From Aerococcus tenax (GTDB taxonomy: Bacteria; Bacillota; Bacilli; Lactobacillales; Aerococcaceae): DNA of 64,000 nt. Below the pieces are notes generated by a model. The model saw only the letters and a list, made by a program, of their open reading frames with translations. It searched no databases and was not told where the DNA came from. The stretch spans positions 1,364,001-1,428,000 of the forward strand of contig NZ_CP127382.2 in assembly GCF_003286645.3 (NCBI RefSeq). Direction: 5' to 3'. Position 1 is the first letter of the stretch, and each line of letters opens with the position of its first letter. A program made the translations under genes and the position numbers. This document shows positions 16,036 to 25,265 of this stretch, one piece after another.

Positions 16036-17823
16036 TTACAGCGTTTCCTTCCATTGGTATTGGCGGATGTCTACCCCTTCAGCTTGGAGATAATCCGTTA
16101 AAGGTTTGAGCTCTTCAGCGTAGTAGCGTTCTTTAAACTTAGCGATGGCTTCTTCTTTATGAAGTTTAGGATCCAGTTCTAAGTGTTCCACTGGGATTGG
16201 ACGATCCAGACTGATCTTACAGTCAATCACAACCACTTTCCCGTCTTTTTCATCAGCGACCGCTTGGGTGAAGACGTCCTTCAACTGGCTAATTTCAGTC
16301 ACGGTGTAGGACACAGCACCTTGAGCTTTACCAATCATCGCGAAGTCAACATCTGCGATATCAATCCCATAGAAGTTATCATTGGTATCTTCTTGCTCGT
16401 CACGGATAAAGCCAAAACGTTCATTGGTGAAGACCACGTTAATCATAGGAAGCTTGTATTTGACTGCGGTAACGATATCTTGCATAGCCATGGAGAAGCC
16501 CCCGTCGCCGGCTAAGTTCCATACTTGACGGTCTGGCATTTCCAGTTTTGCAGCAATGGCGCCTGGGAGGCCATTGCCCATGGTAGCAAAGATATTAGAG
16601 GTCCGCCAAGTATTCTTCGGTGTCATATGCAGGTGGCGGATTGAGGTTTGGGTAGTATTGCCCACATCAATCGAATAAACCGCATCTTCATCAGCCACTT
16701 GGTTAATAGCATGGTAGACTTGGAAGAGTTGCAAATCTCCGCTCTCTCTTTGCTCTAGACTTTGGAGATAGTCTTTCCAGTTTTTGGCATTGTCGATATT
16801 GGCCTTGTACCAGCCACTATCGGTTTTCTCTTCAATTTTTTCTGTGATTTGGCGGATAGCTTCTCCCGCATCCCCTAAGATGCTAACATCAGCATCATGA
16901 CGCTTACCAAGTTTTTGTTGGTCGATATCGATTTGGATGAAATGTTTGACATGGTCAAAGGTTCCTTCAACTTCAGCAAAAGGAAAGTTAGACCCGGCAA
17001 AAAGAATGGTGTCCGCTTCTTCTAAGGCTTCATTGGCAGGCTTCCAAGCCACCCGGTAGGCAGAACCTAAGAGGGCATCAAATTCATAGTCGAAGTTATC
17101 AAAGTTAATCCCGGTCACTACTACTGGGGCTTTGATTTTCTTAGAAAGTTCGATCACTTCTTGACCACTACCTTGGGTCCCAATACCAGCATAGATAATT
17201 GGCCGTTCACTGGCCTCTAAGACTTTAACCGCTTCATCGATATCTTTTTCACCGGGTGTCATTAAAGGATAGTCGCGGTAACTCTTAGCAGAAGAATACC
17301 AGGAATCCTCTTCCAGTGGTTCCCATCCAAAGCTAACCGGAACTTCAACTGCAGCCACGCCTTTTCTGGCAATGGCAGTACGGATCGCTTCGTCTAAGAC
17401 CTTAGGCAGTTGTTCAGCATAGGCCACCCGACGGTTATAGACAGCTACATCAGCAAAATAAGGGTTTTGGTTGAACTCTTGGAACATGTCATAGTTAGAT
17501 TGCACTTCTGGGCGTTGGCCAATAATTGCTAAGACCGGCACATTATCCTCCTTAGCGTCATAGAGACCATTGTAGAGGTGGGTTGCTCCTGGTCCCGCTG
17601 ACCCGATACAAGCAGCAATCTTCCCTGTGAATTTAGCACTCATGGAAGCAGCCAAGGCCCCAGTTTCTTCGTGACGGACCTGGATAAAGTTAATCTTGCC
17701 CTGTTCCTTTTCAAAAGCATCCATTAAAGAGTTGAGCGAACCAGCTGGCAGGCCGTAAACATTCTTAATGCCCCAGTCTTCCAATACGCGTAGTCCTGCT
17801 ACCCATGCATCGATAGTCGCCAT
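16036..17823 (-). CDS. spxB: Pyruvate oxidase (H2O2-forming)
   Basis: A 595-aa thiamine-diphosphate/FAD enzyme converting pyruvate, phosphate and O2 into acetyl phosphate, CO2 and H2O2. Visible: catalytic Glu in VRHEETGALAA (about residue 50), GSAGPGATHLYNGLYDAK, the FAD-binding middle domain, and the ThDP motif GDGGFSMAMQD followed by FTNERFGFI. I start at 17823 (MATIDAWVAGL) because GGAAAGGGA lies just upstream; an upstream in-frame ATG adds nine unlikely residues. It is a single-gene unit and the likely source of the peroxide typical of this group. Confidence 0.93.
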   Translation of the reverse strand: MATIDAWVAGLRVLEDWGIKNVYGLPAGSLNSLMDAFEKEQGKINFIQVRHEETGALAASMSAKFTGKIAACIGSAGPGATHLYNGLYDAKEDNVPVLAIIGQRPEVQSNYDMFQEFNQNPYFADVAVYNRRVAYAEQLPKVLDEAIRTAIARKGVAAVEVPVSFGWEPLEEDSWYSSAKSYRDYPLMTPGEKDIDEAVKVLEASERPIIYAGIGTQGSGQEVIELSKKIKAPVVVTGINFDNFDYEFDALLGSAYRVAWKPANEALEEADTILFAGSNFPFAEVEGTFDHVKHFIQIDIDQQKLGKRHDADVSILGDAGEAIRQITEKIEEKTDSGWYKANIDNAKNWKDYLQSLEQRESGDLQLFQVYHAINQVADEDAVYSIDVGNTTQTSIRHLHMTPKNTWRTSNIFATMGNGLPGAIAAKLEMPDRQVWNLAGDGGFSMAMQDIVTAVKYKLPMINVVFTNERFGFIRDEQEDTNDNFYGIDIADVDFAMIGKAQGAVSYTVTEISQLKDVFTQAVADEKDGKVVVIDCKISLDRPIPVEHLELDPKLHKEEAIAKFKERYYAEELKPLTDYLQAEGVDIRQYQWKETL

Positions 17824-17986
17824 TCTATTGTCCCTTTCCTTTCTTTTCATTTGAATAAATTATCTTTTCACAATCACTTTAACAAAAGCAAGGCAAAATT
17901 ATGAATAATATGCTCAATTTTTCCTTTTAAGGCTTAAAATATGGGTTATAATTTATAGCACATTAATTAAAAAGGAGCGATAGCTT

Positions 17987-18544
17987 ATGCATAAAAACAA
18001 TTCTCTCTTTGAATGGGTAGCCATGGGGATGTATGCAGCTCTCATTATTTTAGCCATTACTTTTATTCACATTCCCATGCCATCCGCCATTTCTAAAAGT
18101 TTTGTCCACCCTGGTAACGCCCTAGTGGTCCTTGGGGTCCTCTTAATGGGAGAGAAACGGGGGACTTTAGCCGCTGTAGCCGGCCTATTTCTCTATGATG
18201 TTCTCAATGGATATGCTTCAGTAGCGATTTTTACGGTCCTAGAAAATCTGGTCGTCATTGCCGTGGTATCCCTACTCTTCCGCAAGGTCTTCCATTCACG
18301 ATTGAGTATCGGACGCTTGGCCACCATCGGGATCGTGGCTGGAGTTACCAAGGTCATTGTTATTTTCATCAAATACACTTTCCGCCAAGTCTTACTAGGG
18401 AATTCCTTAGCAGCAGCCATGGCCATCGCCGCTACTGGCATGCCAGCCAGCTTATTCACAGCCGCAGTAACAGCTGTACTAGTGACCCTACTCTACTACC
18501 CAATGAAAAAGGTCGTTGACCGCTATCCTGCTTTAGCCGCTTAA
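17987..18544 (+). CDS. ECF transporter substrate-binding (S) component, vitamin type unknown
   Basis: A 185-aa protein with five or six hydrophobic segments of the ECF S-component group (PF07155 type). The stretch HPGNALVVLGVLLMGEKRGT and the loop LYDVLNGYASVAIFT are characteristic. It would capture a vitamin or precursor and use a shared EcfA-A'-T module that is not in this window. GGAGCG precedes the ATG; TATAAT lies at about 17949. A strong terminator follows, so it is a solo gene. The substrate (riboflavin, hydroxymethylpyrimidine, other) cannot be decided. Confidence 0.78.
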   Translation: MHKNNSLFEWVAMGMYAALIILAITFIHIPMPSAISKSFVHPGNALVVLGVLLMGEKRGTLAAVAGLFLYDVLNGYASVAIFTVLENLVVIAVVSLLFRKVFHSRLSIGRLATIGIVAGVTKVIVIFIKYTFRQVLLGNSLAAAMAIAATGMPASLFTAAVTAVLVTLLYYPMKKVVDRYPALAA

Positions 18545-18566
18545 AATAGATAAAAGCTCTCATTGA

Positions 18567-18600
18567 AAAAGGGACTGTGGATTTTTTCACAGTCCCTTTT
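18567..18600. terminator. Terminator behind the ECF S-component gene
   Basis: AAAAGGGACTGTG (18567-18579) / CACAGTCCCTTTT (18588-18600), 13 bp perfect. Confidence 0.9.
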
Positions 18601-18762
18601 ATTATTTATAAATGCTAAGTTCACTACTTTTTATATTGATGAATAGCAAATATACATAATTTGTTTGATCAATTAGCCATGAGCAGTAGTGACGCTTTGA
18701 AATTAGTCGTCAGCCATGAACCAGCAAGCGGTGTGAAATACGGATAGTAGGCGCTAGCCATA

Positions 18763-18990
18763 CTAGCCGAAATCTGTTCCAAAAGAAGCCCTGGCGCCCA
18801 CTTCATAAACGATGTCCGAGCCTTTGCTAAGGCTCTCCCTTCGTTTATTCCAGTGGTCCAGGGCTTTTATACTTTTGTCACACTCTAGCTTTGAAGCTCG
18901 CTAGGCGAGAGACCTCGTGCTCGAGCCGGTGCCATGGCTCTTAGACGACTAAATTTTAAAAGTAAAACGAATGCTCATCCACTCTATTTA
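18763..18990 (-). repeat. Intergenic repeat units of the AGAGTGYGACA family
   Basis: On the minus strand one unit starts near 18985 (AGAGTGGATGAGC), 20 bases after the stop of the FMN reductase, and a second at 18886 (AGAGTGTGACAAAAGT). The inner segment 18763-18805 is similar to 47261-47304 (shared TGAAGTGG, CAGGGCT and CTTTTGGA blocks). The rest of the gap (18601-18762) shows no gene and no clear signal. Confidence 0.65.
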
Positions 18991-19009
18991 TTTAAAATCA
19001 AAATCTATA

Positions 19010-19582
19010 CTAGGCTTTAGGATTTTTAGCCATTAAGTCTTCGAATTGGTCAATGTATGATTGAACAAATTTGATGGTTGATTCTTGTTTAAACTTGCCG
19101 TTTTCGTCTAAGAGGTCTGCCGAATGACCCAAGAAGACTTCAGGTTGTTGGATAGTTGGCATCACGAAGTAAGATAAAGCCAGACGTAAGTTCTTGTTAG
19201 CGCTGTAACCACCCATAGCCCCTACTGAATGAGAAATAATCGCTGCAGGTGTATTAGTCCAAGCCACTGCACCCTTAGGTTTGGAAGCCACATCAACAGC
19301 ATTCTTTAAGCAGGCAGGAATGGTGCGGTTATTTTCAGAGGTTACAAATAATATCCCAGCGGCATCACTAATGGCTTGGCGGAAGCTTACATAGCTTTCT
19401 GGTAAAGGTTTATTAGTCATTTCAGCATCATCATAGTCAGCATCATATAGAGGTAAGTCACGAATTTCAAGAATTTCAGCATCATAGTCGTCACTAAACA
19501 TGTCGATCGCATTTTTAGCAATCTTGCGTGCATAGGATCCCTCACGTAAACTACCTACTAAAACTACAACTTTTTTTGCCAT
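19010..19582 (-). CDS. NADPH-dependent FMN reductase family protein
   Basis: A 190-aa flavodoxin-fold reductase (FMN_red, azoreductase/chromate reductase group). The phosphate-binding loop is GSLREGSYARKIA at ~10-22 and the flavin-side motif is TSENNRTIPACLKNAVDVAS at ~92-111, where NR.IPA.LKNA is diagnostic. It reduces quinones, azo dyes or free flavin with NAD(P)H. Ribosome-binding site AGAGGGA precedes the ATG. Single gene, bounded by an intergenic repeat at its 3' end. Confidence 0.87.
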   Translation of the reverse strand: MAKKVVVLVGSLREGSYARKIAKNAIDMFSDDYDAEILEIRDLPLYDADYDDAEMTNKPLPESYVSFRQAISDAAGILFVTSENNRTIPACLKNAVDVASKPKGAVAWTNTPAAIISHSVGAMGGYSANKNLRLALSYFVMPTIQQPEVFLGHSADLLDENGKFKQESTIKFVQSYIDQFEDLMAKNPKA

Positions 19583-19917
19583 AATAATTCCCTCTCTACA
19601 TTAAAATAATGTTTATTAAAATTAAACTATATTAACTTTATTAACATTGAATTATAAAAGCAAGTAAGATGCCTATCTTTTTTATCTTCTTTTTAGCCAA
19701 TCATTAGAAGCCCCTAGAATGCTTGTTAAAGACTGGCTTTGGCAGGATAAAGCGCTTCACCAAGCCAATAACAAGGTACAATTTTTGGTATTTCTTATTG
19801 GCTTTATCCTTAACTTAATGAAAAGATTTCTCCCATAAAATGATTGGAGTGAGAATTTACTTTAAAGAAGCTTTTATTTAAAATAGAGAGGAAAAAATCA
19901 ATGGAAGGAGTAAGCTT
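19583..19917. other. Intergenic region with a long inverted repeat
   Basis: No gene. GCCAATAA (19764-19771) pairs with TTATTGGC (19795-19802), extended by AGGATAA (19744-19750) / TTATCCT (19804-19810) with an asymmetric bulge. There is no T-run on either strand. The right part carries the GGAAGGAG site of the next gene. Confidence 0.4.
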
Positions 19918-20586
19918 ATGCTTATATTACTGCGTCATGGGCAAAGTAGCTCCAATTTAAATAATTTATTTACTGGTTGGTACGATGCCAAACTCACCCA
20001 AAAAGGAAAGGACCAAGCCTATGCTGCGGGGCTCCGTCTGAAAGCTGCCGGATACAATATCGATGCTATCCACACCTCGCTTTTAAGCCGGGCTATCCAA
20101 ACCAGCAACCTCGTTTTGGAAGCCATGGATCAACTCTACCTGCCCTTACAAAAATCTTGGCGCTTAAATGGCCGCCATTATGGAGCTTTAGAAGGGATGA
20201 ATAAAGACCTAGCTCGGAAAAAGTTTGGAAAAGACCAAGTCCACGCCTGGCGCCGCTCCTATGATGTCCGCCCTCCCCTGGCTACTGATAGCCAACTGAG
20301 CGAGCGCTACCCCTTTTTAGATAGTCAAAGCCTTCCACAAAGTGAAAGTTTAAAGGATACCCAAACCCGCTTACTGCCTTACCTAGAAGACCAAGTCATC
20401 CCCCAAATTAAACAGGGGAAAAATGTGCTTATTGTCTCCCACGGTAATCTCTTACGGGCCTTGACCCTAGTCATTGAAGACTTGGATCCCAAAGAAGCCA
20501 GCCAAATTGAAATCGCCAATGCTCTTCCTATTGTCTACCATTTTGACCACGACTTCCACATTCAAAAAAAGGAGATCCTATCATAA
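19918..20586 (+). CDS. Phosphoglycerate mutase paralogue lacking the catalytic glutamate
   Basis: A 222-aa member of the 2,3-bisphosphoglycerate-dependent phosphoglycerate mutase family. The phospho-His motif LLRHGQSSSN, the GWYDAKLT segment, and the second His in IVSHGNLLRAL are kept. The conserved RLNERHYG, whose Glu is the general acid/base (Glu89 in E. coli GpmA), reads RLNGRHYG (Gly at residue 85). It may be a phosphatase, a weak mutase or a pseudoenzyme. It lies 147 bases upstream of a canonical gpmA, looking like an old tandem duplication. Start supported by GGAAGGAG. Confidence 0.85.
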   Translation: MLILLRHGQSSSNLNNLFTGWYDAKLTQKGKDQAYAAGLRLKAAGYNIDAIHTSLLSRAIQTSNLVLEAMDQLYLPLQKSWRLNGRHYGALEGMNKDLARKKFGKDQVHAWRRSYDVRPPLATDSQLSERYPFLDSQSLPQSESLKDTQTRLLPYLEDQVIPQIKQGKNVLIVSHGNLLRALTLVIEDLDPKEASQIEIANALPIVYHFDHDFHIQKKEILS

Positions 20587-20733
20587 TCACAGGCTAGCTT
20601 TTAACTTGGTGAATATAATCACTTTCTTTTAAAAGCTATTGCCCTCTGCGCTTTTCTCAAGTAAAATAAGAATAAAGTGAGATATTATGGTCTAGGCCAT
20701 GGTGTTTTGCAAGAATTATTTAGGAGGAAAAAA

Positions 20734-21411
20734 ATGAAATTAGTATTCATTCGTCACGGTGAAAGTGAATTAAACTTAGCCAATGTCTTTACCGGTTGGT
20801 TAGATCCAAAATTAAGTGAAAACGGTCGTAAAGAAGCGGCTAAAGCGGGTCAAGATTTAAAAGAAACGGGTATTGAATTTGATTCTGTACATACTTCCGT
20901 ACTAACCCGTGCTATCCAAACCTGTAACATTGTTTTAGAAGAAATGGACCGCCTCTACTTACCAGTAGAAAAAAATTGGCGCTTAAATGAACGTCACTAT
21001 GGTGGTTTACAAGGTTTAAATAAAGCTGAAACCGCTGAAAAATATGGTGATGAACAAGTTCATATCTGGCGTCGTTCCTACGATGTACGTCCTCCACAAG
21101 CTAGCGGTGAACAAGCCTTTGACCATCGTTATGACCACTTAGACACCCGCCACATGCTTGCTGGTGAATGTCTAAAGGATACCCTTGATCGTACCCTTCC
21201 TTACTGGGAAGACCACATTGCTCCAGAATTAAAAGACGGCAAAAATGTTTTAGTTGTGGCACATGGTAACAGCTTACGTTCCCTAACCAAACACATTGAA
21301 AACATTTCCGATGACGACATCATGGGCGTTGAAATCGCTACTGGCGAACCAATCGTTTATGACATCGACGAAAACCTCAATGTTGTTAACAAGACAGTTT
21401 TACATAAATAA
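20734..21411 (+). CDS. gpmA: 2,3-bisphosphoglycerate-dependent phosphoglycerate mutase
   Basis: A 225-aa glycolytic enzyme interconverting 3- and 2-phosphoglycerate. It retains all active-site elements: IRHGES (His8), Arg in TRAIQT, catalytic Glu in [12 protein letters not shown] (residue 86) and His in [11 protein letters not shown]. The start at 20734 follows TAGGAGG; upstream in-frame codons are not supported. Its preference for ACC, CGT, GGT and GAA differs from the neighbouring paralogue and suggests high expression. Confidence 0.96.
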   Translation: MKLVFIRHGESELNLANVFTGWLDPKLSENGRKEAAKAGQDLKETGIEFDSVHTSVLTRAIQTCNIVLEEMDRLYLPVEKNWRLNERHYGGLQGLNKAETAEKYGDEQVHIWRRSYDVRPPQASGEQAFDHRYDHLDTRHMLAGECLKDTLDRTLPYWEDHIAPELKDGKNVLVVAHGNSLRSLTKHIENISDDDIMGVEIATGEPIVYDIDENLNVVNKTVLHK

Positions 21412-21427
21412 TAATTTCGAGTAAATC

Positions 21428-21468
21428 AAAGCAGCTCCTTCCCTTTTCGAGATAGGAGCTGCTTTTTT
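21428..21468. terminator. Bidirectional terminator between gpmA and nrdE
   Basis: AAAGCAGCTCCT (21428-21439) / AGGAGCTGCTTT (21454-21465) with a T-run; 12 bp perfect. Confidence 0.9.
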
Positions 21469-21504
21469 ACATGCTTTTAATTATTCATTCACTAGGGGGG
21501 TCGC

Positions 21505-23703
21505 CTAGATCATACAGGATTCACATTCCGAGTCGCCATTGCAGGACGAACGGTCTGGAGACGTTGGACCTGCAGAGACCACTTCATCACTTTCTAAATG
21601 TTCACTGCCGGCTAAAACATCTTGACGGACGCGAACATAGTAAATGGTGGAACAGCCCTTGCTATAGGCATAGATATAGGCCCGGTTCAAATCACGGGTG
21701 GTCGCTTCCGAAGACATGAAGAGGGTTAAGGAGATAGCTTGGTCCACATGTTTTTGGGCAGCTGCCACAATATCAATGATGGCTTGGGGACCGACTTCAT
21801 AGGCTCCTCGTTGATAATAAGCATAGTTGTCATTATCAATCTGATAAGCAGGAACATAAACCCGACCTAATTTACCTTCTTTACGGGTTTCTACCGGTGA
21901 AACCACTGGTTGCAAGCTCGGTGTACATGAAGACAGGTAGGAAATCGACCCCGTGGGAGCGACTGCCAGCAGGTGGGCATTAGCGATACCGTCTTCTTGA
22001 ATAGCCTTAGCGAGGGCTTGCCAGTCTTCTTGGCTTGGCAACTGCAAGCCGTAATCTTTGAGTAATTGACGAACTCTTTCTGTCTTAGGTTGGACCCTTG
22101 ATTCAGTATATTTCTTGAAATAAGACCCATCCGCATATTCCGATTCAGCAAAGCCTGCAAAAGGTCCATGTTTTTTCACTAAAGCATGTGAGGCTTTGAA
22201 GGCATGGTAGGCTAGTGCATAGAAGAACATGTCGGTAAAGTCTACTGCTTCTTCTGAATCATAGTAAATATGGTTGGTAGCTAAGAAACCGTGTAAGTTC
22301 ATAGCCCCTAAACCAACAGCATGGTTGGCTTGGTTACCCTTCTTAATGGATGGAGCAGACTCTAGGTCAGACTTTCTCGAAATGCGGTCCAAGGCCTGGA
22401 TAGCATGGCTGACTAAGTGGCCGAAGTCTGGGGCTTGATCCATGGCTTTGGCGATATTGAGCGAACCCAGGTTACAACAAATGTCTTCCCCGATAGTACG
22501 GAAGGAAAGATCTTCATTAAAGCTGGAAGGAGTAGATACTTGGGTAATTTCTGAACATAAATTGGACATCACGATCCGCCCTTTTTTCTTATGAGGATTG
22601 CGGCGGTTAACCGTATCTTCAAACATTAAATAAGGATAACCTGATTCAAAGTGCAGTTCCGCAATGACTTGGAAAAGTTTTCTCGCTGAAATAAAGTCCT
22701 TATGAATGGCTGGATTAGCCAATAACTCGTCATATTTTTCGGTAATGGAAATATCTGACATGGCCTTGCCGTATACTTTTTGAATGTCGTAAGGTGAAAA
22801 GAGCGCCATGTCCTTATTTTCCTTAGCGAGTTGGAAGGTGATATCTGGAATCACAACACCTAAAGACAGGGATTTAATCCGAATCTTTTCATCAGCATTT
22901 TCTCTTTTGGTATCCAGGAATTTAAGGATATCCGGATGGTGGGCATGGAGGTAGACCGCCCCTGCTCCTTGCCGTTGTCCTAGTTGGTTAGCATAGGAAA
23001 ATGAATCTTCTAAGAGTTTCATCACGGGCACAACCCCAGAGGCCTGGTTGGCCATTCCCTTAATAGGGGCAGTGGTCTCTCTCAAATTAGTCAAGCAGAG
23101 TGCTACGCCCCCGCCTCTTTTGGATAATTGCAGACTGGTGGCAATACTTCTAGCAATGGATTCCATATTGTCCTCTACCCTTAAGAGATAACAGGAAATA
23201 TATTCACCCCGTCTTTTCTTAGCCGCATTGAGAAAGGTAGGGGTCGCCGGTTGAAAGCGATTAGACAAGATATCAGCTGCCAAATCCTTGGCTAAGTCTT
23301 GGTCGCCATTGGCTAGGAAGAGCGCATTAGCAATCACCCGGTCTTCATAAGTTTCTAGATAATAAGCCTTATCATCTGTCTTCAGCGCATAGGCGGAATA
23401 GAATTTCATGGCCCCAATTAAATTAGGAAAGGCAAAATTTTGGTCTTCTGCCCATTGGTAGATTTCATGGATAAAGTCTTTAGAATATTGGTCAAAGACT
23501 TCCTTTTCATAGTAGTTATTTTCAAAAAGATAGTCCAACTTACTATCCAAGTTAGCAAAAGTCTTGGTCTTGGCTTGGATATAGTCTCTCATGTAGACAG
23601 CTACGGCTTCTTTATCGGCTTGAAAATTATAGTGACCTGCTTGGTCTTTAAAACGGGTTAAAGCATTCAGTGACAGGTAGTTTTCCTCTTGCTTGAATGT
23701 CAT
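21505..23703 (-). CDS. nrdE: Class Ib/Ie ribonucleotide reductase, catalytic subunit NrdE
   Basis: A 732-aa R1 subunit that reduces ribonucleoside diphosphates. Radical-site motif MSNLCSEI (Asn, Cys, Glu), redox Cys in EYISCYLLRVEDN and ICCNLGSLNIA, the phosphate loop ATPTFLNAAK, the Tyr pair near AYIYAYSKGCSTIYY for electron transfer, and the C-terminal Cys pair CESCMI that delivers reducing equivalents. It is the last gene of nrdF-nrdI-nrdE, 50 bases after nrdI, with AAAGGAG before the ATG. No nrdH glutaredoxin-like gene is present in the cluster, so the reductant is encoded elsewhere. Confidence 0.95.
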   Translation of the reverse strand: MTFKQEENYLSLNALTRFKDQAGHYNFQADKEAVAVYMRDYIQAKTKTFANLDSKLDYLFENNYYEKEVFDQYSKDFIHEIYQWAEDQNFAFPNLIGAMKFYSAYALKTDDKAYYLETYEDRVIANALFLANGDQDLAKDLAADILSNRFQPATPTFLNAAKKRRGEYISCYLLRVEDNMESIARSIATSLQLSKRGGGVALCLTNLRETTAPIKGMANQASGVVPVMKLLEDSFSYANQLGQRQGAGAVYLHAHHPDILKFLDTKRENADEKIRIKSLSLGVVIPDITFQLAKENKDMALFSPYDIQKVYGKAMSDISITEKYDELLANPAIHKDFISARKLFQVIAELHFESGYPYLMFEDTVNRRNPHKKKGRIVMSNLCSEITQVSTPSSFNEDLSFRTIGEDICCNLGSLNIAKAMDQAPDFGHLVSHAIQALDRISRKSDLESAPSIKKGNQANHAVGLGAMNLHGFLATNHIYYDSEEAVDFTDMFFYALAYHAFKASHALVKKHGPFAGFAESEYADGSYFKKYTESRVQPKTERVRQLLKDYGLQLPSQEDWQALAKAIQEDGIANAHLLAVAPTGSISYLSSCTPSLQPVVSPVETRKEGKLGRVYVPAYQIDNDNYAYYQRGAYEVGPQAIIDIVAAAQKHVDQAISLTLFMSSEATTRDLNRAYIYAYSKGCSTIYYVRVRQDVLAGSEHLESDEVVSAGPTSPDRSSCNGDSECESCMI

Positions 23704-23753
23704 TAAGACATACTCCTTTCAATAATCACCACTAGGGCTTGGCTTGCACTTGC

Positions 23754-24182
23754 TTATTGGTCAGCATTAAAGGTTTCGCTAATAATGCGGTTAACTTCTT
23801 CAACATCCTCTTTGGTACCGATCAGTTCAAATTGATATAAGAGCGGAACCTTTAATTTATAAGCGATCACCGGCCCGGCAATGGCAAAGGAATCACCAAA
23901 GTTGGTATTGCCAGATGAAATCACCCCGAGACAGTGTTTGCGATTATCAGGGTCATTGAGGAAGTGAATAACCTGCTTAGGCACAGCGCCATGGGCATCG
24001 ACCTGCCCGGCATCCGTGACTTTGCCGCCTGAATAAGTAGGTACGACTAAAACATAGTCTTCATCCACCTTAATCCGTTCTTCCTCATCAATAGGAATAC
24101 GGATGGATTCGGCGTCCAACTTTTGAACAAAACGGTGGGTGTTATTTGATTGTGTTGAGAAATATACAATTAATTCTTTCAT
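23754..24182 (-). CDS. nrdI: NrdI flavodoxin-like activator of ribonucleotide reductase
   Basis: A 142-aa flavodoxin-like protein: VYFSTQSNNTHRFVQKL binds the FMN phosphate, and SSGNTNFGDSFAIAGPVIA is the NrdI signature. In class Ib enzymes it supplies superoxide for Mn assembly; in class Ie it is needed for hydroxylating the R2 tyrosine to DOPA. Its ATG overlaps the nrdF stop by one base (TAATG), consistent with stoichiometric coupling. Confidence 0.95.
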   Translation of the reverse strand: MKELIVYFSTQSNNTHRFVQKLDAESIRIPIDEEERIKVDEDYVLVVPTYSGGKVTDAGQVDAHGAVPKQVIHFLNDPDNRKHCLGVISSGNTNFGDSFAIAGPVIAYKLKVPLLYQFELIGTKEDVEEVNRIISETFNADQ

Positions 24183-25195
24183 TAGAAATCCCAGTCCTCA
24201 TCTAGTGTTTCTTCACTTGTTCCAATAATATAAGATGACCCACTTCCTGAGAAGAAGTCATGATTTTCGTCGGCACGTGCAGATAATTGCGCAAAGACCT
24301 CTGGAGCAATCCGCGTTTCTTCCTTGGTAAATGGTGACTCATAGCCTAAGTTTTGTAGGAATTTACCAGCATTGTATAAGGAGAAGCGAATGGCTTCATC
24401 AGCTAACCCAAAGCCGTCATAGAGTTGGCGTAAATAAGTTTTTTCTAAGCCAATCATCTTATCTAATAGGTCGAAAACAAATTGTTTCATTTCGGCTTGT
24501 CTTTCCGGGCTTAATTTAGCAACCTTTAATTGATATTTATAACCACTATAGAAATTATGAATCACCTTATCCCGTAAAATGAGGCGGATAATATCTGAGG
24601 TGTTCGGCAATTTGCCCCGGGCTGACAGATAAAATGGCAAATAGAAGCCCCCATAAAGTAAGAAACCTGGCATTAAGGCAGCAGCTATTTTAGATTTTAG
24701 GGGATCATCAGCGGTGTAGAAAGGAATCAGAGCTTTGGGCCGGGCTTGGAGCGCTTCATTATCTACCACCCATTCGTGGGCTTCTTCAATTTGCTCACTA
24801 GTACATAAGGTAGAAAAAATTGTTCCATAAGAACGGGCGTGAACACCCACCATGAAGGCAAAATTAGCATAAATCACTTGTTCTTGTTCAGTGAGGGAAT
24901 TCTTAATCTGAGCCACATCCCCGACCGAGGCTTGAACAGTGTCTAACAGGGTGAGTCCGGTGAAGGTTCGGGTAATTAATTGTTGCCAATCATCATCGAG
25001 CTCATTCCACGACGGGAGGTCATTAGAAACGGGTATATTTTCAGGCAACCAGAAGTTTTGGGTAACCCGGTTCCAAACTTCTAAATCTTTTTCATCAACT
25101 ATTTTGTTCCAATTGATGGCTCTCATATTTTGGCTTTGGTCAAAATAGGCATATTCTACCGGCGACACGGACCGATCATAATAATTTTTTGTCAT
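24182..25195 (-). CDS. nrdF: Class Ie (metal-free, VPK-type) ribonucleotide reductase radical subunit R2e
   Basis: A 337-aa ferritin-like R2 protein. Aligning motifs with standard NrdF: Asp of GLTLLDT is Asp85 (kept); the Glu of FMESVHAKSY is Val116 (FMVGVHARSY), with His119 and the radical Tyr123 kept; the Glu of FLESFLFYSG is Pro176 (LMPGFLLYGG); the Glu of RDEAIHGYY is Lys210 (RDKVIHNFY), with His213 kept. Three carboxylate metal ligands are therefore Val, Pro and Lys, the 'VPK' signature of class Ie, which works without metal through a DOPA radical. First gene of the nrdFIE operon, with NrdR boxes upstream. Confidence 0.95.
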   Translation of the reverse strand: MTKNYYDRSVSPVEYAYFDQSQNMRAINWNKIVDEKDLEVWNRVTQNFWLPENIPVSNDLPSWNELDDDWQQLITRTFTGLTLLDTVQASVGDVAQIKNSLTEQEQVIYANFAFMVGVHARSYGTIFSTLCTSEQIEEAHEWVVDNEALQARPKALIPFYTADDPLKSKIAAALMPGFLLYGGFYLPFYLSARGKLPNTSDIIRLILRDKVIHNFYSGYKYQLKVAKLSPERQAEMKQFVFDLLDKMIGLEKTYLRQLYDGFGLADEAIRFSLYNAGKFLQNLGYESPFTKEETRIAPEVFAQLSARADENHDFFSGSGSSYIIGTSEETLDEDWDF

Positions 25196-25265
25196 GATTT
25201 CTATCCCACTTTTCAGTTAAAATTTTCCAGGACTACATGCATGCGATCTGGCATAGAATAAATTA

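Noticed and set aside
18720-18990. Remnant gene in the gap after the ECF S component
   Set aside because: Short frames only, full of inverted repeats; explained by the dispersed repeat family.
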